Shown: in pieces, positions 7,380 to 18,000 of the stretch
How the letters are laid out: each line of letters begins with the position of its first letter
Position numbering within the stretch: the first letter of the stretch is position 1
Source of the DNA: an uncultured archaeon
GTDB taxonomy: Archaea > Halobacteriota > Methanosarcinia > Methanosarcinales > Methanoperedenaceae
Direction: 5' to 3'
Assembly (NCBI GenBank): GCA_902386205.1
Contig: CABMIH010000039.1
Coordinates: forward strand, 1 to 50,201
Length of the DNA stretch: 50,201 nt
The notes under the pieces: model-generated
The model's database searches: none
What the model saw: only the letters and a program-made list of their open reading frames with translations
Told to the model about the DNA's origin: nothing
Translations under genes and position numbers: made by a program

Positions 7380-8348
7380 ATGACAGTTTTTCTTATAACA
7401 GGAGCGAACGGGTTCTTAGGCAGGCATCTCGTAAATGTTCTGGAGCCCGGGAAAAATAGGGTATATGGCGTTTCGCGCAGGATTCCAGGCGATCTTGCGT
7501 CAGGACATCCAGATATTATATATGAGCAATGCAACCTTATCGACCAGGCATCGGTTTTTGCAGTATTGAAAAAGACCCGACCGGATTGCATATTCCACCT
7601 GGCAGCAGAAAGTTCTGTTGCCGCAAGCTGGAAGAGCCCGATCAATATATTGAATAACAACATAATTTCGCAGGTAAACATTTTTGAGACAATCCGCGAG
7701 CTTGAATTATCCACCCGCGTAGTTGTTGCATGTTCTTCAGAAGAATACGGTCTGGTCAGGGAATCCGATACGCCGGTAAATGAAAAATGCTGCTTTAATC
7801 CCCTCAGCACTTACGCTGTCAGCAAAGTCACCCAGGATATGCTTGCATATCAATACTATAAAAGCTATACTATGGATATCGTAAGAGTGCGTTCTTTTAA
7901 TTTAACAGGTCCGGGCCAGTCCCCGGGCTATGCTTTAAGTTCATTTGCAAAACAAATAGCAGATATTGAAAAGGGCATATCTGAAAATACCATCCTTGTC
8001 GGGAACCTCAATGCAAAACGGGATTTTACGGATGTGAGGGATGCGGCCAGGGCATACTTCAATATAGCATCGAAAGCAAGGGCCGGAGAAGTGTACAATC
8101 TGTGCTCAGGAAAAGCCTACAGCTTAAAGGAGTTGCTTGACTTCCTGGTTTCACTTTCAACAGTTGAAATAAAAGTGGAGGTCGACGCTTCAAGGTTTCG
8201 GCCATCTGACCTGCCGGTTATGCTGGGGGATAATACAAAAATAAGAACCGGGATCAACTGGACACCTGAAATAGATATACATGATACTTTGAAGGATTTA
8301 CTTGATCATTGGAGAACATACAATCGAAACCAGGATACGATGACATGA
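7380..8348 (+). CDS. NAD(P)-dependent nucleotide-sugar dehydratase/reductase (GMD/RMD-like)
   Basis: A 322-residue extended short-chain dehydrogenase. The dinucleotide motif is TGANGFLGRHL at the N-terminus; the catalytic site shows CSSEEYG (Ser/Glu) and YAVSK (Tyr-x-x-x-Lys). It fits the GDP-mannose 4,6-dehydratase / GDP-4-keto-6-deoxymannose reductase branch. Because the next gene is a GDP-L-fucose synthase, which needs GDP-4-keto-6-deoxy-D-mannose, the dehydratase role is attractive. The N-terminal motif is closer to the reductase type, so the exact reaction is open. It overlaps the next gene by ATGA. Confidence 0.8.
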   Translation: MTVFLITGANGFLGRHLVNVLEPGKNRVYGVSRRIPGDLASGHPDIIYEQCNLIDQASVFAVLKKTRPDCIFHLAAESSVAASWKSPINILNNNIISQVNIFETIRELELSTRVVVACSSEEYGLVRESDTPVNEKCCFNPLSTYAVSKVTQDMLAYQYYKSYTMDIVRVRSFNLTGPGQSPGYALSSFAKQIADIEKGISENTILVGNLNAKRDFTDVRDAARAYFNIASKARAGEVYNLCSGKAYSLKELLDFLVSLSTVEIKVEVDASRFRPSDLPVMLGDNTKIRTGINWTPEIDIHDTLKDLLDHWRTYNRNQDTMT

Positions 8349-9283
8349 ACAAAAATTCCCGAATATTCATTGCGGGCCACAGGGGTATGGCAGGCTCGGC
8401 CATAAAACGAAAACTGGAATCCAGGGGCTATACAAACCTGGTGTATCGCACGCGCGGCGAACTCGACCTGACAAACCAGCAGGCGGTCAATGAGTTCTTC
8501 AGATCGCAAAGGCCAGAATACGTATTCCTTGCCGCTGCTAAAGTAGGAGGCATCATGGCAAACAGCACGTACCCCGCGGAATTCATATATGAAAATCTCA
8601 TGATAGAGGCAAATGTTATCCATGCCGCATACGTCAACGGAGTAAAAAAACTGCTCTTTCTTGGCTCATCGTGCATCTATCCAAGACTTGCGCCTCAACC
8701 GCTTAAAGAAGAATACCTCCTGACCGGGGAACTGGAAGTGACAAATGAAGCTTATGCGATAGCCAAGATAGCGGGGATAAGGATGTGCAAGCATTATAAC
8801 CAGCAGTATGAGACAAATTTCATATCAGTGATGCCGACAAACCTGTACGGTCCGAATGACAATTATGACCTTAAGACATCCCATGTTATGGCGGCTTTGA
8901 TCCGTAAATTCCATGAAGCTAAAAAAAATAACGAGCCTGAAGTTACGGTATGGGGAACCGGGAACCCAAGGCGCGAGTTTTTGCATGTGGATGATATGGC
9001 CGATGCCTGCATATTCTTGATGGAAAAATATACTTTTTCAGATATCGGTGAATTTGTCAATATAGGGATAGGCGAGGATCTCACGATAAGGGAATTGGCC
9101 GACCTGATAAAGGACATCGTTGGTTATGATGGGAAGATAGTATATGATCATTCAAAACCTGACGGAACACCGCAAAAACTGCTGGATGTGACAAAACTGC
9201 ACAGGCTTGGATGGAAAGCGGGCATCCAGTTGAAGGATGGGATAGAAATGGTGTACAGGGAATACATCCATAAAATATATTGA
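8345..9283 (+). CDS. fcl: GDP-L-fucose synthase
   Basis: A 312-residue enzyme that epimerises and reduces GDP-4-keto-6-deoxy-D-mannose to GDP-L-fucose with NADPH. Family marks are IFIAGHRGMAGSAI at the N-terminus, VGGIMANSTYPAEFIYENL, the catalytic SSCIYP, YAIAKIAG (Tyr-x-x-x-Lys), and MPTNLYGPNDNYD. The start at 8345 is chosen because it forms the usual ATGA overlap with the preceding gene; a longer in-frame version from 8309 would add 12 residues lacking family character. Confidence 0.93.
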   Translation: MNKNSRIFIAGHRGMAGSAIKRKLESRGYTNLVYRTRGELDLTNQQAVNEFFRSQRPEYVFLAAAKVGGIMANSTYPAEFIYENLMIEANVIHAAYVNGVKKLLFLGSSCIYPRLAPQPLKEEYLLTGELEVTNEAYAIAKIAGIRMCKHYNQQYETNFISVMPTNLYGPNDNYDLKTSHVMAALIRKFHEAKKNNEPEVTVWGTGNPRREFLHVDDMADACIFLMEKYTFSDIGEFVNIGIGEDLTIRELADLIKDIVGYDGKIVYDHSKPDGTPQKLLDVTKLHRLGWKAGIQLKDGIEMVYREYIHKIY

Positions 9284-9297
9284 AGGAAGGTGGTCTT

Positions 9298-11040
9298 TTG
9301 AACCCAAAAAACCTGAAAAAAAAGAAGGAACAGGATAAAACCAAGAAGAGTGAGCCGAACTGGATAGATCGCTATAAAATTGATATTTTCATACCTCTCA
9401 TTATTGCACTTTCCCTGATCAATTCCCTGCGGGCTGCCGCTTCCAGGTATTATATTATTTCATATGCTGATGACATAGGATGGGTTTATTGGGCCAGCGA
9501 GCACATAAGCCAGCCGTTAACGTTACTGTCCCAGGGATGGGGTAATGGTTACAGGCCGGTGATAAATATTTTATACGGGATCGGCTATGCCCTGTGGGGT
9601 GCAAATGAGGCTTATTATTATTTATTGAACGGGATATTTTTTGCAGGGTCAATGGTATTTTTATATTGCATAATCAAGCTGATATCCGACAGGCTGTCAG
9701 CGATCATAGCGGTTTTACTATATTTGTTCCTGGATTCAAGTTTCATTCTTGTATGGAAAATGAACTACATAACATCAATAGCCGAGATGTTTTTCATTAC
9801 TGCAAGTTTATATTATTCCATACATTACTTTGAAAAATCCGACAAAAAAAGCCTGGTCCCTGCTGCCCTGTTCGCTATTTTTGCATTCTTTTCGAAAGAA
9901 CAAAGTATTATAATAATCCCATTAGTGAATATAACCTATATCTTATATAAATGGAAAGGCCCTGCGATCGGGAAAAAAGCCAAAATCCTGGCTATTATGG
10001 TGAACCTTGTTCCGATACTGGTTTTTTATATTGCGATCACTTTTCTCTCACCCGATGTTGCCATATCAAAGTCAACTTCTCTTATTGAACTGGCTAAAAC
10101 CCGTTTAAGCTATTATATCGAACAGGAACTTACATGGCAGTTCAAGAATCAGTATCTTATTTTCCTGGGATGTATTGGCGCTTTCTTTTTCCATCAATTC
10201 AAACAGGAAAAATTTGGCGGTATCCGGGTCAGCCTTATAAAAAATGCCGCATCGGTAGTTCTCATCCTGGCCGTATTTATTTCATCCCAATACGGGAATC
10301 TGGATTTTATATCGGCATTATTGATATTATTACTGGCATTAAGTTTTATCATCGGGGATACTGGCCAGCGGGTGGGGCTTGCATGGTTCGCCGCAGGATT
10401 TGCCCCGCTTCTTTTCGTATCCCTGGGACCTGTGCAGCCCACTTACCTTGCCGAACCGAACATGGGAATGGTCATGTTCATAGGTATTACAGTCTCTAAA
10501 TATGTAAGGTATATTTTCTCATCAGGATATCGTAATCCTGAACAGAAATCTGATGACAGTGCCCTTTTGCATGTCCTGGGCGTATTAAATGTAATAATTG
10601 TAATACTTATATTACTGGCACAGTTGCCTGCTGTGTCTTCTGAAATTGAGAACACAAATAATTATCATAAAATGATGTCAGACATTGAAACAAGTTTCAA
10701 GGAATCTATTGAATATCTTAAAGCGAATGTTCCTGAAAACGGCGTAATATATTACATCCCCCAGGAACAGCATGATAAATTCGGCGGCCAGATAAATTCC
10801 GACTCGTTGCATTCACTGCTTTGCCTGAAGGGTCGTTGCGACATACAAATAAAATCATTGTCGTCTCTTAATATTGAAGAGACGAGACAAAAAAATGAGT
10901 ACATCGCTTTAATCAGCAACCTGGATATGTACATATTTTCCAACGAGTATAAGCCATTGCTCAGGAATGACCTGTATAAATCACAAAAACAAATAAAAAA
11001 TGGTGAAAACCAGGCGCTTATACTGGGGCTTAGAAATTAA
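9298..11040 (+). CDS. Polytopic GT-C-like membrane glycosyltransferase
   Basis: A protein of about 580 residues starting with TTG at 9298, preceded by GGAAGGTGG. It has a basic N-terminus, about 10-12 membrane helices to residue 445 and a soluble C-terminal domain. The first outward loop carries an Asp-Asp pair (SYADDIGWVYWAS) followed by YRPVINILYGIGYALWG, the pattern of GT-C enzymes that use polyprenyl-phosphate sugars outside the cell. Its place in the glycan cluster next to a dolichol-phosphate sugar synthase-like gene fits this. The family itself is not recognised with certainty. Confidence 0.72.
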   Translation: MNPKNLKKKKEQDKTKKSEPNWIDRYKIDIFIPLIIALSLINSLRAAASRYYIISYADDIGWVYWASEHISQPLTLLSQGWGNGYRPVINILYGIGYALWGANEAYYYLLNGIFFAGSMVFLYCIIKLISDRLSAIIAVLLYLFLDSSFILVWKMNYITSIAEMFFITASLYYSIHYFEKSDKKSLVPAALFAIFAFFSKEQSIIIIPLVNITYILYKWKGPAIGKKAKILAIMVNLVPILVFYIAITFLSPDVAISKSTSLIELAKTRLSYYIEQELTWQFKNQYLIFLGCIGAFFFHQFKQEKFGGIRVSLIKNAASVVLILAVFISSQYGNLDFISALLILLLALSFIIGDTGQRVGLAWFAAGFAPLLFVSLGPVQPTYLAEPNMGMVMFIGITVSKYVRYIFSSGYRNPEQKSDDSALLHVLGVLNVIIVILILLAQLPAVSSEIENTNNYHKMMSDIETSFKESIEYLKANVPENGVIYYIPQEQHDKFGGQINSDSLHSLLCLKGRCDIQIKSLSSLNIEETRQKNEYIALISNLDMYIFSNEYKPLLRNDLYKSQKQIKNGENQALILGLRN

Positions 11041-11043
11041 CAT

Positions 11044-11751
11044 TTAGCCCCATAATCTCACTTTCAACAAAGAAAAGATCATCTTTGGGCCATTAAATAA
11101 ACTAAAACTCGATCCTTCAGAATGTTTCCAGGTGATCGGATATTCCACCACGTTATATCCTTTCGTTTTCAATTTCCATAGTAGTTCAACATCAAACTCG
11201 AATTCTTTTGTCTTCAGGTCATTTAAAACATCACTGATCGCTTCTTTCCTGAAAAATTTTGCACCACATTGCGTGTCTTCAAATCCCAGGTTGAAAATGA
11301 TATTCACAAGAATATTAAAAGCTTTGCTTGAAATCCTTCTCATCAGGGATTGTTTTATGAGAACCCTTGACTGCTTCAATCTTCTTGAGGCAATCACGCC
11401 ATCTGCACCAGAAAGTGCGTCAACCATCTTTCCCACATCACCGGGATCAATGGATTCATCAGAATCAACAAATCCGATTTTATTGCCCCTGGCGATTTTC
11501 ATGCCTTCAATAATGCCTTTTCCTTTTCCCAGCCTTTCATTGAACTCCAATAGTTTTATTTGCGGGTATTTATTCATAAATTCTTTGACGATCGAAGCTG
11601 TATTGTCAGTACCATCGCAAACCACGATAAGTTCAAAACCTGGAAAAAAATCCAGGTATCTGGTCATAACATTCTTAATCCTGTTCTCTTCATTATATGC
11701 CGGGATCACAAGAGAAACATTGCCTGGTTTTTCATTATCTTTTTTTAACAT
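11044..11751 (-). CDS. Family 2 glycosyltransferase, polyprenyl-phosphate sugar synthase-like
   Basis: A 235-residue GT-A protein without membrane helices. It opens with SLVIPAYNEENRI and shows LIVVCDGTDNT, the metal site FVDSDESIDP, and the GAKFFRKEAI plus FDVELLWKLKTKGY segments typical of dolichol-phosphate mannose/glucose synthases. It would make the lipid-linked sugar donor used by the convergent GT-C-like protein, whose stop lies 3 bases away. The opposite strand is also largely open here but lacks protein character. Confidence 0.9.
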   Translation of the reverse strand: MLKKDNEKPGNVSLVIPAYNEENRIKNVMTRYLDFFPGFELIVVCDGTDNTASIVKEFMNKYPQIKLLEFNERLGKGKGIIEGMKIARGNKIGFVDSDESIDPGDVGKMVDALSGADGVIASRRLKQSRVLIKQSLMRRISSKAFNILVNIIFNLGFEDTQCGAKFFRKEAISDVLNDLKTKEFEFDVELLWKLKTKGYNVVEYPITWKHSEGSSFSLFNGPKMIFSLLKVRLWG

Positions 11752-11956
11752 GATGACCTTCGTAGAGCTTTAAAATCCTATCCTTATTATATGGTTTGAT
11801 TTGAAAAATTCTCTTCTATTTAATTCTTAGGTCGATATTGTTTAGTACTGATTTAATCTTTTTGATACATAAAAGGGAATCCAAACAATCTTGAATGCCA
11901 TTCAAAGGAAATATTAATTAATCAATATACAAGTTATCTCTCATCGCGGTGTTATT

Positions 11957-12547
11957 ATGAACCACAAAAAGTTGCCGGCAGGTGTAATACTATCCCTCAT
12001 CACTGGAATCCTGTTAGTCTTACTTGCCCCTGAAGATAAGGTGTTAGGCCCGGTGTTGAAATTAATATACCTTCACGGGGCCCTGGTAAATACAGGTCTT
12101 TTTTTGTTTTCCGTTCTGGGATTATTGAGCCTTATATCGCTTTTCAGGAACAGTCCGGGCTTTTCCCTTCTCTTTGCTATCGAAAAAACAGCTATTATTT
12201 TCTGGGTAGCGGCTACCGTAACAGGTAATATAACATCATGGCTTGCCTGGGGCGGGATATTTTGGGGTGAACCCCGGCTTCAGGCTATGATTATTATTTC
12301 CCTGATATCTATAAGCATTTATTTAATTTCCTCTGCCTCAGAAAATCCCAGAACGATATCTTTTCTTGGAATAGGGCTTGCTCTGTCAGTGTGGATTCTG
12401 ATAGTACGGGCGGGAAGAATTATGCATCCGGATAACCCGTTTGGCGTTTCTGAATCCTCGATCAGGATATTTTTCGTTGTAATTACACTGGTATTTGTAA
12501 TGACTTCGATCCTGGCCGTCCGCTGGCAATATCTGGAAAAGGGTTAA
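11957..12547 (+). CDS. CcmC/CcsA-like six-helix membrane protein
   Basis: A 196-residue protein that is almost all membrane helices (about six). Two blocks recall CcmC heme-handling proteins of cytochrome c maturation: LKLIYLHGALVNTGLFLF matches the IYxH helix, and the loop before helix four (WLAWGGIFWGEPRLQAMII) matches the tryptophan-rich WWxWDPRL motif, although the WxWD core is reduced to FWGEPRL. Function in cytochrome c assembly is therefore plausible but weakened. It stands alone with GGTG 8 bases before the ATG. Confidence 0.5.
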   Translation: MNHKKLPAGVILSLITGILLVLLAPEDKVLGPVLKLIYLHGALVNTGLFLFSVLGLLSLISLFRNSPGFSLLFAIEKTAIIFWVAATVTGNITSWLAWGGIFWGEPRLQAMIIISLISISIYLISSASENPRTISFLGIGLALSVWILIVRAGRIMHPDNPFGVSESSIRIFFVVITLVFVMTSILAVRWQYLEKG

Positions 12548-12583
12548 AAATAAAAAAAATTAAAATATAAATTTATTATTGTT

Positions 12584-12847
12584 TTATCGTTTTCTGCCTT
12601 TCTTTGTTTTTGTAGCTTTTCTTGCCCTGAAAACCTTTTTTATTGCCTTCTTAGCTACTTTCCTGACAGATTTCTTTACAACTTTCTTAATCTTTGAAAC
12701 TTTTTTCTGTTTGATCGCTTTTTTTACCCTGGCTTTCTTTGGTTTCGCCCTGACGGGTCTGGGTTTTGTTGTGCTTGCCAATATTTTATGTCTCTCTTCC
12801 CACCACGAGGATACTGCTCGAGTGGTGGTTCTTGTTTTAGTTGCCAT
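12584..12847 (-). CDS. Lysine-rich histone H1-like protein
   Basis: An 87-residue protein with about one third Lys/Arg. After a short N-terminal part containing SSWWEERHKILAS it is a run of KPKKA, KKAIK, KKVVKKSVRK and ARKATKTKKGRKR repeats, like the C-terminal tails of eukaryotic H1 or bacterial HC1/AlgP proteins. It probably binds nucleic acid non-specifically. TTTGAGG lies 9-15 bases before the ATG and a TATA-like run (about 12878-12893, minus strand) lies at the expected distance. The gene is divergent from aspS; the opposite frame is a Phe-rich mirror and not real. Confidence 0.75.
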   Translation of the reverse strand: MATKTRTTTRAVSSWWEERHKILASTTKPRPVRAKPKKARVKKAIKQKKVSKIKKVVKKSVRKVAKKAIKKVFRARKATKTKKGRKR

Positions 12848-12896
12848 TAATATTCCTCAAACTTATTATGATTGAGATGATTTATATATATATCGG

Positions 12897-12914
12897 TTCA
12901 AAATATATTTTGAA
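12897..12914. promoter_or_regulatory. 18-base perfect palindrome between H1-like gene and aspS
   Basis: TTCAAAATA followed directly by TATTTTGAA is a perfect palindrome in the divergent promoter region, next to a TATATATATA run. It may be a regulator site serving one or both genes. Confidence 0.4.
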
Positions 12915-12973
12915 AACGTCCGGCAAAACCCAAACAATAGATTAATAACAGAATTACCCAATTAAGAGCGAAG

Positions 12974-14278
12974 ATGCCTATGATCAGAACTCACTACTCA
13001 ACACAGATAACGCCTGATATGAACGGCCACAGCGTCACGATATGCGGCTGGGCGCATGAGATACGCGACCTCGGAGGAATCACGTTCCTTGTTGTAAGGG
13101 ACAGGGAAGGGCTTGTCCAGGTAACGCTTTTTAAGAAGACGATCGATAAGAACGTACTTGAGACCGTTCGCAACTTATCGCGGGAATCGGTAGTGGCGGT
13201 CACAGGGAACGTAAAGAAAGAAGCAAAAGCGCCCAATGGCTATGAGCTTGTCCCGACTGCGGTTACGGTGCTTGGGAAAGCAGATTCGCCGCTGCCGATG
13301 GATACTACGGGCAAAGTGGACGCTGATCTTGATACAAGGCTTGATGTAAGGTTCATGGACCTTCGCCGCCCGTACACCCAGTCCATATTCAGGATAAGGC
13401 ATCTTATACTGAAAAGCATCAGGCGATTCCTTGACAGGGAAGGTTTTGTCGAGATCACGACGCCAAAGGTGGTCGCAACTGCCACGGAAGGGGGAACTGC
13501 CCTTTTCCCGATAACGTATTTTGAACGCGAGGCATTCCTTAACCAGAGCCCGCAGTTATTCAAGCAGCTTATGATGTCGGGCGGGCTTGACCGCGTTTTT
13601 GAGATAGGGCCAATATTCAGGGCAGAGGAACACGATACACGAAAGCATCTCAACGAAGCGACCTCTATCGATATTGAAGCGAGCTTTCTTGATAACGAGG
13701 ACGTCATGGTAATACTTGAGAACCTTGTCAGCCATGTTTACCAGAGCGTGGCAGATGAAGGCGCGAACAATTTAAAGTCGCTCGGTGTTGAACTTAATAT
13801 CCCAAAAACCCCATTCAAGCGCATCACTTATGACGAGGCTATCGGCATAGCGCGCGAAAATGGCGAGCAGATCGAATGGGGGGACGACCTCACAACAGAA
13901 TCTGAGCATTCTATCGGGAAGACCATAGGAGAGCATTATTTCATAACCGACTGGCCCACAAAGATAAAGCCCTTTTATGCAATGCCTTATGAGAACAAAC
14001 CCGAACTTTGCCGCGCCTTTGACATGATGCATCCGCGCATGGAGCTTTCATCAGGTGCGCAGCGCGTCCATTCCTACGAGTTGCTGCGCAGCAGGATAAC
14101 AGAACAGGGTTTGAACGCAGATGGGTTTGAGTTCTATCTTAAGGCTTTCAGGTATGGCATGCCCCCGCATGCAGGCTGGGGCCTTGGGGCTGAGCGCCTG
14201 CTTATGACAATGCTGGGAATTGAGAATATACGTGAAGTTGTACTGTTCCCGAGGGACAGGAAACGGCTGTCCCCATAA
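12974..14278 (+). CDS. aspS: Aspartyl-tRNA synthetase (archaeal type)
   Basis: A 434-residue class II synthetase. The N-terminal OB-fold (about 10-105) binds the anticodon. The catalytic domain shows motif 2 as [15 protein letters not shown] and motif 3 as [15 protein letters not shown] with VVLFPRD close behind. It has the archaeal length and lacks the bacterial GAD insertion. Archaeal enzymes of this type may charge both tRNA-Asp and tRNA-Asn; that cannot be judged here. The only alternative start is a few residues downstream (M-P-M). Confidence 0.97.
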   Translation: MPMIRTHYSTQITPDMNGHSVTICGWAHEIRDLGGITFLVVRDREGLVQVTLFKKTIDKNVLETVRNLSRESVVAVTGNVKKEAKAPNGYELVPTAVTVLGKADSPLPMDTTGKVDADLDTRLDVRFMDLRRPYTQSIFRIRHLILKSIRRFLDREGFVEITTPKVVATATEGGTALFPITYFEREAFLNQSPQLFKQLMMSGGLDRVFEIGPIFRAEEHDTRKHLNEATSIDIEASFLDNEDVMVILENLVSHVYQSVADEGANNLKSLGVELNIPKTPFKRITYDEAIGIARENGEQIEWGDDLTTESEHSIGKTIGEHYFITDWPTKIKPFYAMPYENKPELCRAFDMMHPRMELSSGAQRVHSYELLRSRITEQGLNADGFEFYLKAFRYGMPPHAGWGLGAERLLMTMLGIENIREVVLFPRDRKRLSP

Positions 14279-14373
14279 ATTATTTAACTTAATAAGGTAT
14301 GTCTATTGTGCAAAATGTCAAGACTTACCAAAAACTATTTGACTATTTTTGCCGTTTATAAGAGGGATAAGAG

Positions 14374-15042
14374 ATGAGTACTGAAAGGGACATCATAATT
14401 GAGAGGCTTGAGCAAAAACTGACTGCAAGGGACAAGGAATTTGCACAAATGCAAGAATCGCTGCGGGAAGCGATTGTCAAGGAAATGGAGAAGCACTTTG
14501 CAGACAAGATCAAGCTTCGCGAGTCCACTCTCGATGAGATCAAGATGAAATTCACTGAAAAAGTCAATGAGATAATAGAGATGAACAAATCCCTCAGGGA
14601 CTCCATACTTGAGCAGCGAAAGTCGGAAACCGTGATACATGAAACTGGAAAACGGATGGAAAAGATCGAAAAAAGGCTCATAGAACTCAATAGTGCATAC
14701 GATGGTGTAATGAAGGAACTACTTGACCAGAAATCCATACTTCAGGAACTTCGGCCCAAAAAGATAGTGAAAGAGGAACCAAGGGTCAAACAGGAAATTA
14801 AGCCAAGGGAAGAAACCAAACCCCCCGAGAAACCAAAGCCAAAGGGGGAATACATAATTGCCGAGAACTACGTGCCCCAGGAGAGGAAGAAAAGACAGGT
14901 CGTCATAGAAGCCGAGGAGGAAAAACCCGCTGTGGCTGAAGATAAACCTGTGGAAAAAGAACAAAAAAGAAGTTCACTGGTCAAGAGGAGCGAAAGGCTG
15001 AAGGAAGGGGTGGAAATATTTGAAACCCCGAAGAAGAGGTAG
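14374..15042 (+). CDS. Coiled-coil protein encoded directly upstream of smc
   Basis: A 222-residue, highly charged protein. Residues 1-125 form a long coiled coil (ERLEQKLTARDKEF and following heptads); residues 130-222 are a Lys/Glu/Pro-rich disordered tail with several KPPEKPKPK-like segments and a basic end. The stop lies 4 bases before the GTG start of smc, so the two are almost certainly co-transcribed. ScpA/ScpB-like kleisins are not visible in this protein. It may be an SMC accessory factor, but no family is recognised. Confidence 0.75.
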   Translation: MSTERDIIIERLEQKLTARDKEFAQMQESLREAIVKEMEKHFADKIKLRESTLDEIKMKFTEKVNEIIEMNKSLRDSILEQRKSETVIHETGKRMEKIEKRLIELNSAYDGVMKELLDQKSILQELRPKKIVKEEPRVKQEIKPREETKPPEKPKPKGEYIIAENYVPQERKKRQVVIEAEEEKPAVAEDKPVEKEQKRSSLVKRSERLKEGVEIFETPKKR

Positions 15043-15046
15043 ATAA

Positions 15047-18000
15047 GTGCATATCAAAGAGATAGAACTTCAAAACTTCAAATCCTTCGGGAAAAAAGTA
15101 AAAATTCCTTTCTTTGATGATTTCACTACTATATCTGGCCCAAACGGAAGCGGTAAATCCAACATTATCGACGGTATTCTTTTTGCTCTCGGCCTTTCGA
15201 ATTCAAGGGTACTGAGAGCCGAAAAACTTACAGACCTCATTTTTAATGCCAGCAACGGCAGGAAGGATTTTGCCCAGGTTACGATACGCTTTGACAATAA
15301 GGATCGCGAAATGCCCGTGGATTCAGATGATGTCGTAATTACACGAAAAGTAAGACAGACGGAATCAGGATATTATAGTTACTATTATTTTAACGACACC
15401 CCGGTGAGCCTTGCAGACATCCATAATCACCTGTCGCGCGCCAAGATAACTCCTGAAGGATATAATGTCGTGATGCAGGGCGACGTAACCCGCATCATTG
15501 AAATGACGGTTACAGAAAGGCGAAAGATAATCGATGAGATTGCAGGTGTGGCGGAGTTCGATGACAAGAAAGAGCAGGCATTGAACGAATTGGAGATAGT
15601 CCGCGAGAGGATAGAAAGGGTCGATATCATCCTTGCCGAGGTGGATGACCAGTTGCGGAAGCTCCAGCAGGAAAGAGACCAGGCGCTGAAATACCAGTCA
15701 CTGCGGGACGAGAAGCGAAAATATGAAGGATATGTCCTGCTTGCAAGGCTTAAGGATGCAAGGAACGAACTTGATAAAATAACGCATGAGCAGGAGGACA
15801 AGGAGACAAGGAAAGAAGATCTTGCAAAGCAGGTGGATGAGCGCAAAAAAGAACTGCGTGAGATAGAGGATAAACTCCTGGAATTGAATTCGACGATAGC
15901 ACAGAAAGGTGAAAGCGAACAGATAGCCCTGAAGAAAGAGATAGAATCCATCAAGGGCGAGATATCCCGCTGCGCCAGCACCATCGAGCTTGCCGAGAAT
16001 GAGATCAACGATATCGAATCCCAGAGAAGAAAAGCCTTCCTTGAAATAGATGCGGCCCAGGGAAAAGTGAAAGAATATACCGATAAACTGAATGAAGAAA
16101 CGATCAGGAAAGATACACTTTCCAATGAGATCAACAATAAGAACACGCAGCTCCTTGTAATAAAAAGCAGGATCGCGGAAGTCGATGCCAAATTCGTTGA
16201 AACCCGCGATAAGCTTGCACAGGCAAAGGAAGCCCTTGAGGCCGGAAAGAACGAAAAGAACGAGCTTATGCGCGAGGAAGACCGCCTGCTTGATGCGATC
16301 CGGAGGAAGTCCTCCGAGGCGCGGGATATGGAGCTTGAGATACAGGATTCCACGTCAAAGATACAGTCGGCGGATTTTGATGCAGGCAATGTTAAAAACC
16401 AGATTCAAGAGACCACGGCAAAAAGGCAGGAACTGGTAAAGGATGTGGTCGATCTTGAGAAAAACAGGGTGCAGATAAAGAATGTCATAACTGACCTTGA
16501 GAACCAGTTGCGGACGTTCCAGCAGGAATATGCAAAATCCGAGGCGCGCATCAAGGCAGCGGCGGAAATGAGCTATAGCGAACCTGTTGATGCAGTTCTA
16601 CGTGCAAAGAAAAACAAGGAGCTTCCGGGCATATACGGAACAATAGCTGAACTTGGGAAAGTTGATAAGAAATACTCTGTTGCCCTTGAGATTGCAGCAG
16701 GAGCCAGGATGCAGTCCGTGGTCGTGGATACGGATGAGGATGCTGCAAGGGCGATCAGTTACCTGAAAGAGCGGCGTCTTGGCAGGGTGACGTTTTTGCC
16801 TCTTAACAAGATGGAATCCATGTCAACCCTTCAAAAAACTGAAAAACAGGGGGTTATAGATCACGCTATCAATCTCATAAATTATGATAAAAAGTTCAAT
16901 TCCGTGTTCTGGTACGTCTTCAGGGACACGCTCGTTACTGAAAATATGACGATCGCACGGCGGCTCATGGGAGGAAGACGGCTTGTTACGCTGGATGGTG
17001 AATTGATAGAGAAAGCAGGCGCAATGACGGGGGGTACCATCAGGTCAAAACTCTCATTCGCAAGCGCAGAAGAGGAAAACCTTAAAAGAACCGCAGAGCA
17101 GATCTCAGAATATGAAGGAAGGCGAAAATCGGCAGTATCCAAATTCGAGAAGCTCGAACAGCATCTTGATGAAATAAAAGCCGAATCGAGGAACTTTGAC
17201 AATGAGATAACAAAGCTTGAAATGCAGATGACCGAGATAAAAGGTCGCGGCACAAGACTTGTTGAAATTATAGAGGCGCGGAAAAACCAGATAAAGGAAA
17301 TAGAAGAAACCCGTGCGGGGATAAAAAAGCAGATGGATGGCATAGAAGAGCAAAAACGCGAAAAAGATGCAGCAATAAATACTCTTCTTGGTGATATAGG
17401 TAAAATAGAGGAACTTCTAAAGGGGTCGGAAGTGCCTGAACTCAGCAACAAAGCCTCAGCGGTGGAGGAAGAGATAGACCGCCTCGAAGGAAGGCTCAGG
17501 GATATCGAGGCAGGGATTAATGCCGTCACCCTTGACAGGAAATACGCACAGGCAAAAATTGATGAGACAAAAGAGCGGCTTTCGGAACTTGACACAAAGA
17601 AAGAAGGGCACCGTGAAAGGATAAAGGACCTGCACGGGCGGATAAAGACCCTTGAATCAGACCTTGGCGCCAGGAACATAAGGGAAAAAGAGATAGGAGG
17701 AGAACTTCTGGAACTCCAGAATAAGCGAAAACTTGTCCAGAAGGATGAAGTCCTGCTCAAGGAAAAGCTTGAGGAGGTACAGAGGCTGCTATCTGAAATT
17801 GAAAGGAATATCCTTGCCCTCAATTCCACAAAGGATGCGCTCACAGAGCAGATAATCAATCTTGATAACGAGATAGCCGGGCGCGGGCTGAACAGGGATG
17901 AAGATATCCCGTCTTCGGAATCCATAGCTTCAAGGATCGCAGCGCTTGCGCGCGCAATGGAGAAACTTGAACCTGTCAATATGAGGGCCATCGATGAATA

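Noticed and set aside
6908-7810. Minus-strand frame of 300 codons over the GT4/epimerase junction
   Set aside because: It spans two well-supported genes on the other strand and has no motifs of its own.
11132-11773. Long plus-strand frame opposite the GT2 gene at 11.0-11.8 kb
   Set aside because: Ser/Phe-rich shadow; all glycosyltransferase motifs are in the minus frame.
12579-12875. Plus-strand frame rich in Phe and Leu opposite the lysine-rich gene
   Set aside because: It is the mirror of AAA/AAG codons; the minus frame has promoter, ribosome site and a sensible basic composition.
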